Source: Methanomethylicus sp964513415
Lineage (GTDB): Archaea; Thermoproteota; Methanomethylicia; Methanomethylicales; Methanomethylicaceae
NCBI GenBank assembly: GCA_964513415.1
Contig: CAZEMX010000002.1
Location: forward strand, 1-55,513
Reading direction: 5' to 3'
DNA length: 55,513 nt
Numbering within the stretch: the first letter of the stretch is position 1; every line of letters begins with the position of its first letter. The position numbers were made by a program, and so were the translations under genes. Below the pieces are notes generated by a model. It was not told the DNA's origin and made no database searches. It worked only from the letters and a program-made list of their open reading frames with translations. Below are positions 13,156 to 18,595 of the stretch, in pieces.

Positions 13156-13560
13156 TTATTTTGTGTCCTGCGTTTCCGGCTTCTCTTCTTCTTTGTCGCC
13201 AGTCATCTGCCTATTGAAAGCAGCGATAATGTCAAGAAGCCGCTGTTTTTTACGCTCACTTTCCTGCTCCCGTTCGGTGGCCAGCTCTGCTTCGTATTCC
13301 TGGAAGCTCTTGTTGGCCAGTTCCTGAAATGTTTTCTCCATGACGTCGGTCGTCAACATGACCGAAGCTTTGAAGGTGAACGCTTGACGGGCATCTACGT
13401 CCTGGCTGCCTATACGCACTCTCGTGTTTTTGGGCTTCATCAGCAATTCGAAGATGACGTCTTCAAACTCAGCAATCTTGTTGTATTGCTGGCGGATAAG
13501 CTCTGCAAGAGCGGTGATTGCAGAATTTCTTTTCTCGCTCATGATTTGTTCGAATTTCAT
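13156..13560 (-). CDS. Hypothetical helical protein (134 aa)
   Basis: 134 residues. The C-terminal half is a long charged helix (QEYEAELATEREQESERKKQRLLDIIAAF) ending in an acidic, Lys/Glu-rich tail, so oligomerisation by coiled coil is likely. A short beta segment TRVRIGSQDVDARQAFTF is in the middle. No family is recognised. Start fixed by the leader element. Confidence 0.7.
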   Translation of the reverse strand: MKFEQIMSEKRNSAITALAELIRQQYNKIAEFEDVIFELLMKPKNTRVRIGSQDVDARQAFTFKASVMLTTDVMEKTFQELANKSFQEYEAELATEREQESERKKQRLLDIIAAFNRQMTGDKEEEKPETQDTK

Positions 13561-13603
13561 AGTGTTTTGCTCAAAAGAAAAAATGAGGAACGGTTGTTCC
13601 TCA
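13561..13603 (-). promoter_or_regulatory. Early leader element: stem-loop + T6CT4, next to the N-gap
   Basis: 8-bp stem TGAGGAAC/GTTCCTCA (13584-13591, 13596-13603) with a 4-nt loop, then TTTTTTCTTTTGAG and ACACT-ATG on the - strand. The stem ends at the first N. Confidence 0.6.
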
Positions 13604-13703
13604 NNNNNNNNNNNNNNNNNNNNNNNNNNNNNNNNNNNNNNNNNNNNNNNNNNNNNNNNNNNNNNNNNNNNNNNNNNNNNNNNNNNNNNNNNNNNNNNNN
13701 NNN
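13604..13703. other. Assembly gap (100 N)
   Basis: A run of exactly 100 N, a scaffold placeholder of unknown true length. It hides the 3' end of the gene beginning at 13843. The flanks show no shared sequence. Confidence 0.95.
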
Positions 13704-13843
13704 CACTCTTCTTTAAACCTTTCTTGGGCCTCGATTTGCTCCGAATAAGCCATATTCTCTATTATGCGAAGCTGCTCAATGCTCATGCTTTGCATCTCGC
13801 GCTCGAGCAAAGCGCGAAGCCTTTTGAATTGATAATTGTCCAT
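13704..13843 (-). CDS. Small hypothetical protein, 3' end in the gap (46 aa visible); paralogue of the next gene
   Basis: The visible N-terminal 46 residues begin MDNYQFKRLRALL and continue as an acidic helix (EQIEAQERFKEE). The neighbouring gene starts MDSYQFDRLAWMI, has the same spacing of Gln, Ile and Glu residues and a matching leader, so the two are a tandem duplication. The start at 13843 follows the leader element. The true end cannot be seen. Confidence 0.65.
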
Positions 13844-13884
13844 GATTTGTAGCAAAGAAAAAACCTACCAGTCGCGGTAGGTTT
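13844..13884 (-). promoter_or_regulatory. Early leader element: 9-bp stem + T6CT3
   Basis: Stem AAACCTACC/GGTAGGTTT (13861-13869, 13876-13884), then TTTTTTCTTTGCTACAAATC-ATG on the - strand. The stem overlaps the last codons of the paralogous gene. Confidence 0.65.
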
Positions 13885-14047
13885 CAGAGCTTTCGTGAGC
13901 TATCAACTCATCGATGTTCTCTTCTTCTTGACGTTGCCACTCTTCAGCGGCAATGATGGACTTTATGTAGTCCATCTGGGCTTGCGTCATTGACCCAATG
14001 AAATCTTGAATCATCCACGCAAGCCGGTCGAACTGGTAACTATCCAT
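13865..14047 (-). CDS. Small hypothetical protein (60 aa), paralogue of the preceding one
   Basis: 60 residues, starting MDSYQFDRLAWMIQDFIGSM and ending SSETYRDW. Acidic and helical. It shares the MD(N/S)YQFxRL start with the gene at 13843 and has no recognised family. Preceded by its own leader element. Confidence 0.65.
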   Translation of the reverse strand: MDSYQFDRLAWMIQDFIGSMTQAQMDYIKSIIAAEEWQRQEEENIDELIAHESSETYRDW

Positions 14048-14085
14048 GGCTTGCTACAAAGAAAAAAGGGGCTATTCGCCCCTTT
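14048..14085 (-). promoter_or_regulatory. Early leader element: 8-bp stem + T6CT3
   Basis: Stem AAAGGGGC/GCCCCTTT (14065-14072, 14078-14085), then TTTTTTCTTTGTAGCAAGCC-ATG on the - strand. Confidence 0.65.
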
Positions 14086-14293
14086 CTTTCTCGTATTCAC
14101 CCATCATGCATCCAATGCACCACAAGGCCCAGGTCATGATAAACCCACATATGCTTGTCGCCAGCATAATCTTGGCTACAGTGTCCGTTGTCGAGCTGAA
14201 CTCAAACAGCCCAAGGACCAGCGAGCACAGGAATAATCCCGCGCATGCAATCATGCCGGCTGATCCAGCCAGCTCAATCTTGTAACTTTTCAT
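14072..14293 (-). CDS. Small membrane protein with two transmembrane segments (73 aa)
   Basis: 73 residues from the ATG at 14293. Two hydrophobic segments: about 11-31 (GSAGMIACAGLFLCSLVLGL) and about 41-65 (IMLATSICGFIMTWALWCIG). It ends in a charged EYEKERGE tail. Holin-like size, but its early position argues against lysis; superinfection exclusion is as likely. No family is recognised. Confidence 0.7.
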   Translation of the reverse strand: MKSYKIELAGSAGMIACAGLFLCSLVLGLFEFSSTTDTVAKIMLATSICGFIMTWALWCIGCMMGEYEKERGE

Positions 14294-14330
14294 GGCTTGA
14301 TTCAAAGAAAAAATAGGCCGAAGCCTATTT
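14294..14330 (-). promoter_or_regulatory. Early leader element: UUCG-capped stem + T6CT3
   Basis: Stem AAATAGGC/GCCTATTT (14311-14318, 14323-14330) with a UUCG loop on the transcribed strand, then TTTTTTCTTTGAATCAAGCC-ATG. Confidence 0.65.
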
Positions 14331-14332
14331 TC

Positions 14333-14497
14333 TCATCTGCTTATGTCCAGCTCATCAATCCGAGCTAAGCGGCGGCCCGTCTTACTGCGACTTCGGCGTA
14401 AGCAGATCATTGTGCGAATAGTCAATCCGCACGGACTCACATCTTGACGAGAGATGCGCCAGGATTGGGATACAGCCTGGTAAGCAAAGATTCTCAT
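14333..14497 (-). CDS. Small basic protein (54 aa), first gene of the leftward set
   Basis: 54 residues from the ATG at 14497, Arg-rich (LRRSRSKTGRRLARIDEL). The start is supported by TTTTTTCTTTTGGATAGGCAGG and ATTATC-ATG upstream. No family is recognised. A small basic protein encoded first in the early set could act on DNA or host transcription, but that is inference. Confidence 0.5.
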   Translation of the reverse strand: MRIFAYQAVSQSWRISRQDVSPCGLTIRTMICLRRSRSKTGRRLARIDELDISR

Positions 14498-14527
14498 GAT
14501 AATCCTGCCTATCCAAAAGAAAAAACT
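14498..14527 (-). promoter_or_regulatory. Early leader element without stem at the divergence point
   Basis: On the - strand TTTTTTCTTTTGG and a 16-nt leader to the ATG at 14497. There is no upstream gene on this strand and no stem, so the T-tract is not simply a terminator remnant. Confidence 0.55.
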
Positions 14528-14702
14528 ATGCAGCAACATCATTACCTCCCCTATCGCCTTTTGACCTACCCCCCGGTATCGACAGCCCACCCCCCGGTTC
14601 CAAAAGTGGGGTACATCCTTTCTCTCTCGTACGGATGTGAGTATAGGTTGTCTTGGTGGTGGTAGAATTTTATTTGTGGCTGACTGGCAAGGCGTTGCGT
14701 TG
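14528..14702. promoter_or_regulatory. Divergent control region with 10-bp direct repeats
   Basis: Transcription diverges here. ACCCCCCGGT occurs at 14568-14577 and 14589-14598, exactly 21 bp apart (two helical turns), so a dimeric regulator could bind both on one face. The left part is C-rich and the right part G/T-rich. Confidence 0.5.
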
Positions 14703-14710
14703 TATGTTTG
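14703..14710 (+). promoter_or_regulatory. Bacteroidota -7 box before the first rightward genes
   Basis: TATGTTTG fits TAnnTTTG; no good -33 lies 19-21 bp upstream. Predicted start near 14717, 50 nt before the ATG at 14767. Confidence 0.4.
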
Positions 14711-14766
14711 TTATTTTCGACAAAGTGTATTTGTGGTAATGGGGGATAGGTGATAGGTTTGTGGTT

Positions 14767-15009
14767 ATGGCAAAGAAAGAAAAAAGGGGTGCGTATGATT
14801 TCCGGGTTGAGATTGTGCGCAGTAGTGTTACGGGGTTATGGGGTGCTGCGTTGTATCGTGGCCGTCGTCAGGTGTGGAGTACGGGGGATGGGTATGTTCG
14901 GAGGGTTGGTGCTGTTCACGCGATGGACTTGGTGACGCATGGTTGTGAGCTGGTCCAAGAAGTGAAGTACAGCGAGGATAAGACGGTGTATTACTACGTT
15001 TTCAAGTGA
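14767..15009 (+). CDS. Small hypothetical protein (80 aa)
   Basis: 80 residues from the ATG at 14767 (MAKKEKRGAYDFRVE); an ATG two codons earlier is possible. Beta-rich, basic N-terminus, ending EDKTVYYYVFK. Its coding strand is unusually rich in G and T (codons such as GTG, GGG, TTG), unlike later genes. No family is recognised. First rightward gene. Confidence 0.65.
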   Translation: MAKKEKRGAYDFRVEIVRSSVTGLWGAALYRGRRQVWSTGDGYVRRVGAVHAMDLVTHGCELVQEVKYSEDKTVYYYVFK

Positions 15010-15013
15010 CGTA

Positions 15014-15030
15014 TTTTTCTTTTGGGTAAC
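15014..15030 (+). promoter_or_regulatory. T5CT4 start element on the + strand
   Basis: TTTTTCTTTTGGGTAAC followed by C-ATG at 15032. A 5-bp stem TACGT/ACGTA spans the end of the previous gene. A copy with one mismatch is at 15604-15620. Confidence 0.55.
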
Positions 15031-15031
15031 C

Positions 15032-15310
15032 ATGGGAATACCGAAAAGAATGAAAGCTGATGTTCACAGTGCGGAATTTTTGTGTGTGAACAAAAATGGG
15101 GAAGTTGTGATAAAGCTGGGGCTTTATTATGAGACCAGGAATAGGGTTGTTTACCTTCCTGAGTTGATTTTGAATATGAATGATTTTGCTCGGGAGCGAT
15201 TGTTGGAGGCGTTGCAACGAGGGGCGAGGAACAAGATTGAGCAGGCATTGGCGGTGATACAAACTGAAAAAAGAAGAGCAGATGCCTACCGTGACGAAAT
15301 CAACAAGTGA
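15032..15310 (+). CDS. Small hypothetical protein (92 aa)
   Basis: 92 residues: a basic N-terminus (MGIPKRMKADVH), a beta-rich middle, then a C-terminal amphipathic helix (RNKIEQALAVIQTEKRRADAYRDEINK). No family is recognised. It has the T5CT4 start element and shares the G/T-rich composition of its neighbours. Confidence 0.65.
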   Translation: MGIPKRMKADVHSAEFLCVNKNGEVVIKLGLYYETRNRVVYLPELILNMNDFARERLLEALQRGARNKIEQALAVIQTEKRRADAYRDEINK

Positions 15311-15311
15311 G

Positions 15312-15494
15312 ATGGGGGTTCACAGCATGAAGAGTGCGTTGTTACGTGTGAAGCCTCCGTGTAAGTATCTGGCGCGACAGCGGTTGTTGTTGGTGCCGGT
15401 GCATTGTGTGGACCTGCTGACGAAGAGTCGCCGCAGGAATGATGCGATTGAGTATTTAAAGAAACAAGGGATATCAATACAACTGGAGCTATAA
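15312..15494 (+). CDS. Small basic hypothetical protein (60 aa)
   Basis: 60 residues if started at the ATG at 15312, one base after the previous stop; the frame is open 10 codons further up. Basic, with two Cys (PPCKYLARQR and VHCVDLLTKSRRR). No family is recognised. Close spacing suggests it is cotranslated with the previous gene. Confidence 0.5.
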   Translation: MGVHSMKSALLRVKPPCKYLARQRLLLVPVHCVDLLTKSRRRNDAIEYLKKQGISIQLEL

Positions 15495-15555
15495 GCAGCT
15501 TGATGCGGGGAAGTATAAGGGGCCTAAGACGGTCCGTGAGGTAGTGTAGTTCAAG

Positions 15556-15592
15556 TTGCGCGGCTTGTAGGTTCGAGTCCTACCCGCTGGAC
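15556..15592 (+). other. tRNA-like 3' half (T-arm plus acceptor strand)
   Basis: GTAGG-TTCGAGT-CCTAC (15567-15583) is a perfect T-arm with the consensus TTCGA loop, followed by CCGCTGG and A in the acceptor position. I find no partner CCAGCGG upstream and no acceptable anticodon arm, so it is not a complete tRNA. It could be a decayed tRNA or an attachment site copied from the 3' end of a host tRNA gene. No integrase is in the window. Confidence 0.45.
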
Positions 15593-15603
15593 AATAGACA
15601 AGG

Positions 15604-15620
15604 TTTTTCTTTAGGGTAAC
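15604..15620 (+). promoter_or_regulatory. T5CT3 start element without a gene directly after it
   Basis: TTTTTCTTTAGGGTAAC matches 15014-15030 at 16 of 17 positions. No ATG follows within normal distance; AGGGT...ACCCT can form a stem just after. Suggests the motif acts on DNA or RNA rather than only as a translation signal. Confidence 0.45.
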
Positions 15621-15665
15621 TAACACCCTCAAAATACTGCTCGCAAGAGCTGTTTGTGCAAAAGT

Positions 15666-15708
15666 GGAGTAGGGCCTGGGTCGGTCCTACTCCTTTTTCT
15701 CATCCAAA
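15666..15708 (+). promoter_or_regulatory. Stem-loop + T5CT before the gene at 15709
   Basis: 11-bp stem (15666-15676 with 15683-15693, one G-U), then TTTTTCTCATCCAAA and ATG. Same architecture as the leftward leader elements, here on the + strand. Confidence 0.6.
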
Positions 15709-16089
15709 ATGTGTAATATGCAAACGCAAACAAGCCACATGTCACTGATCAAAGAAAGACACTGGATTGCTACCTGTTCGCTGAACGGATACCTTGATTC
15801 GCTCGAAACGGTTGATCGTGAAGTCTTTTGGAAAACAGTGAAGAATGAACAACTGGACGAATTTTATGATAGCGTAACGCTTACTGAGATTTGTCCTAAA
15901 GTAGACCGGGAAGGCAACTGCACGTTCAACATGAACATCGTAGTAAACATCTTTGAAAGCAAGCGTAATTTCCGCGCATTTCATGAATCGGGATACGATG
16001 AATCCAAGAGAGAACGAGTGAAGATTCAATGCACCCCGATCAAGCCCAGGAAAAAAGACGATGAAAATAACGGCGATGTGCTTGTATAA
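15709..16089 (+). CDS. Hypothetical protein (126 aa)
   Basis: 126 residues, or 123 if the ATG at 15718 is used. Mixed fold with a basic C-terminal third (SKRERVKIQCTPIKPRKKDD). No family is recognised. First gene of the DNA-processing group that precedes the terminase. Confidence 0.65.
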   Translation: MCNMQTQTSHMSLIKERHWIATCSLNGYLDSLETVDREVFWKTVKNEQLDEFYDSVTLTEICPKVDREGNCTFNMNIVVNIFESKRNFRAFHESGYDESKRERVKIQCTPIKPRKKDDENNGDVLV

Positions 16090-16163
16090 AGCAGGTCGCC
16101 GTTATACCTTGTGATCAGCAACAATGTCTCATAAGTACTCAAAATAATCAAAAACAATAAACT

Positions 16164-16769
16164 ATGCAGATTAAATCAGTATCACTGTTAGGCAGTGGCG
16201 TAAAAGGCGCTGAGGTGCACTTTCTGCGCGAGGACCGGCGCAATGAAATCGACTTCAGAAACGAACACAAAGCGCGTTACCGGTATCCCGTTCCTGCTAC
16301 GCTACGCAGCCTTTTCATCGAACTGGAGCCGTATGCAGCAAAGCTGCTTCAGCTTAAAAAAGGAACAGAAGTGACCGTCACCAAAGTCATCAGCAACGAA
16401 GAGTCTTTTCAGCTTGTGGCAGACGTAATCACCGTAGGGTCCAAACATTACGTGGCCACAACTCCGTACTTGGACAGCGACGACAGCCAGGAGTTTTCCG
16501 ACTACGAAGCGGTCATAAAGAAGATCAAGGAGATCTACGATGAGACTGAGAGCTACATCAACAACAGCCGGGAAGAAAAGCTCAACTACAAGCAGATGGC
16601 CTTGGAGTTTGCCAAAGTGGACGGCAAGGCTGAAAAGCTGGTCAACAAAGTCGAGATCGACAGTATGACGGAAGAAGAGCAGCGGGAGCTTTGTATGAAG
16701 ATCCTGCAGGATCAGGGTGCAGTCATACTTATGCCGGAAACCGCCGATGAAAACTCTGACGACTTTTAA
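16164..16769 (+). CDS. Hypothetical protein with SSB-like acidic tail (201 aa)
   Basis: 201 residues: a beta-rich N-terminal half (residues 1-115), a helical segment, and an acidic C-terminus ending DENSDDF. Acidic tails ending in Phe are the hallmark of single-strand DNA-binding proteins such as SSB and T7 gp2.5, and this gene is adjacent to a nuclease. I therefore consider an SSB role plausible but cannot see an OB-fold signature. The last 23 nt overlap the nuclease gene. Confidence 0.55.
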   Translation: MQIKSVSLLGSGVKGAEVHFLREDRRNEIDFRNEHKARYRYPVPATLRSLFIELEPYAAKLLQLKKGTEVTVTKVISNEESFQLVADVITVGSKHYVATTPYLDSDDSQEFSDYEAVIKKIKEIYDETESYINNSREEKLNYKQMALEFAKVDGKAEKLVNKVEIDSMTEEEQRELCMKILQDQGAVILMPETADENSDDF

Positions 16770-17514
16770 CGTCAATGGGATCTGGCTGGACCACGAAAAT
16801 CACAAGTATTACGATCGAGACAACAACCAATACATCAGTGTTTCCAAGCTTATCGAGATTTTCAGTCCTCAATTCGAAAAGGATAAGATCTCACGAAAGA
16901 CAGCAGTCAGCCAATTACAGGCAGATGGCAAGTCTTTAAGTCAGGAAAACATAAAAGAGCGGCAATCAGAAATCATAGCTTCCTGGAAAGCCAAAACGGA
17001 CAGTGCGATCGATGATGGAAATCGGTTTCACAAAGCCATGGAAGATCTGATCAAAACCGGACGATATACCGATCCGGAATGGAGGCCGCTTTGTCAGGAT
17101 GTGTTTCAAACCTATCTGTCCGGATTCTACCGAACGTATGCCGAACAGATCGTCTCCAGCAAAAAATCCCGCGTCGCCGGCACAATGGACGTACCTGCGA
17201 TTCACAGTGTAAAGCAGAAGGACTTGATTCATATCAGGGACTTCAAGACAAACGGAAAGGGAATCAGCAACAATGAAAATTATGTCAAATGGATGCTGCC
17301 GCCCTTCAGCCACCTTTTGGCCAACAAGTACACCAAGTATGCCTTACAGCAGAGTATCTATGGCGCCATGTTGGTTGAAAGCGGATTTCGCGTAGGCTCG
17401 ATATCACTCATCTGGGTCAATGTGCATACCAAGAAACACCAGGAAATATTCATTCCTTTCATGTATCACGAAGCAAAGAAGCTTCTTGAAATAGCAAAAA
17501 CAATTCAACTGTAA
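16747..17514 (+). CDS. PD-(D/E)XK nuclease (RecB/Cas4-like)
   Basis: 255 residues from the ATG at 16747. Motifs of the RecB-like PD-(D/E)XK family in order: GNRFHKAMEDLI (His motif, near 88), VAGTMDVPA (metal-binding Asp, near 150), IRDFKTNG (D-x-K catalytic pair, near 169) and KYALQQSIYGAML (Q-x3-Y, near 204). Predicted exonuclease in recombination or DNA processing. Nucleases of this type are commonly carried by crAss-like phages. It sits between the SSB-like gene and small genes leading to the terminase. Confidence 0.88.
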   Translation: MKTLTTFNVNGIWLDHENHKYYDRDNNQYISVSKLIEIFSPQFEKDKISRKTAVSQLQADGKSLSQENIKERQSEIIASWKAKTDSAIDDGNRFHKAMEDLIKTGRYTDPEWRPLCQDVFQTYLSGFYRTYAEQIVSSKKSRVAGTMDVPAIHSVKQKDLIHIRDFKTNGKGISNNENYVKWMLPPFSHLLANKYTKYALQQSIYGAMLVESGFRVGSISLIWVNVHTKKHQEIFIPFMYHEAKKLLEIAKTIQL

Positions 17515-17517
17515 ACC

Positions 17518-17871
17518 ATGGAAAACAACCAAAAGACACACGTCCTCATTCAAATCCTGGATGACTGCCGAGCAAAAGTTACCATCGTAGAACCGAACGG
17601 CAAAGACGAATCCTTTGAGCGGAATTATGGTTCCAAAAAAATCCTTGAAAGAAAGGTCGATTCACTCAAAGCTGAGATGGAAAAGGAAGGCGCAGAAGTA
17701 ACGGTGATAAACGAGGCTTCACAGAATACCAATGCTCCTGAAATCAATGGTAATGACGCTTCTATTGATCCGAGCGAAAGCCAGCTTCTGAACCCCGCTG
17801 CTGAAATTGAACAAACGCCGGATACGAATCTCAATGACGGCGAATACGATTTTGGATTTGAAGAATTTTGA
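17518..17871 (+). CDS. Hypothetical acidic protein (117 aa)
   Basis: 117 residues. N-terminal half is structured (HVLIQILDDCRAKVTIVEPNG, then a helix), the C-terminal half is Asn/Glu-rich, disordered and ends DFGFEEF, again an acidic Phe-terminated tail. The ATG follows GTAAACC directly after the nuclease stop. No family is recognised. Confidence 0.65.
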   Translation: MENNQKTHVLIQILDDCRAKVTIVEPNGKDESFERNYGSKKILERKVDSLKAEMEKEGAEVTVINEASQNTNAPEINGNDASIDPSESQLLNPAAEIEQTPDTNLNDGEYDFGFEEF

Positions 17872-17874
17872 TCC

Positions 17875-18435
17875 ATGCTTTTGTTCAGTATTGACGAACG
17901 GCGAGGTATAATCCTGCATCCAGATGCAGTAAAGCTCGAGCCCACCTTAAAAAAAGTCAAGGCGGCCGACATGCTTTACATCATCTTGGCACATGATTAT
18001 TTCTCGCCGTATCGTCAACTTATTGACATCCAGCGCCGGCTTACTGCCAGCCGGGTAGCCCTGAACTCCGACGATTGGCCCGATGCAGAAAAGCGCCTGG
18101 ACAAAGCCATTGAGACTTATCGATCTCTGCAGTACGATATTCGCCGGGAAACCGTTCGGAACTACACAGCCAAGATCGCTACGCTTAATTTGACACTCCA
18201 AGCTGAGGATGATCCTACCAAAATCAAGCGGATACACGACAGCATCGAATTTCTCACGCGTGCAGTAAATCGAATTGAAAAAGACCTTACCTTAGATGAA
18301 CTGGCTGCAGGTGATGAGAAAATGAGCTTTTTGGAGCGTTTTCAAGAGAATCAACGGCGCTTCAATAATGACAAAAAGCAGATTGATCTGCACCGTCAAA
18401 AAGTAGAAGCACGAAAGGACCCGGATGATGACTGA
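17875..18435 (+). CDS. Hypothetical helical protein, possible small terminase (186 aa)
   Basis: 186 residues, almost entirely helical with coiled-coil character (RRLTASRVALNSDDW..., then LERFQENQRRFNNDKKQIDLHRQKVEA), ending in DPDDD. Position two genes before the large terminase is where phages often encode the small subunit, but no DNA-binding motif is seen. The stop overlaps the start of the 56-codon gene. Confidence 0.6.
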   Translation: MLLFSIDERRGIILHPDAVKLEPTLKKVKAADMLYIILAHDYFSPYRQLIDIQRRLTASRVALNSDDWPDAEKRLDKAIETYRSLQYDIRRETVRNYTAKIATLNLTLQAEDDPTKIKRIHDSIEFLTRAVNRIEKDLTLDELAAGDEKMSFLERFQENQRRFNNDKKQIDLHRQKVEARKDPDDD

Positions 18436-18595
18436 AGAAAAAAGTGAGTATCCGATCAAGATTGTAGAGGTTTTTCATCAAACCGATGCCGCGGGCAATG
18501 AAGTTGTTACGGCCGTCACCGTAGACTCGTTCGACCCTGAAAATCCGGACAATATTCCGTTATGGCATATTACCTCGAAAACTACCACCCAATAA
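18425..18595 (+). CDS. Small hypothetical protein (56 aa)
   Basis: 56 codons from ATG-ATG at 18425 (start at 18425 or 18428). It overlaps the end of the previous gene by 11 nt and the start of the terminase by 34 nt. The sequence is acidic and beta-like (PIKIVEVFHQTD, VVTAVTVDSFDPENP), which looks protein-coding. No family is recognised. Confidence 0.5.
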   Translation: MMTEEKSEYPIKIVEVFHQTDAAGNEVVTAVTVDSFDPENPDNIPLWHITSKTTTQ

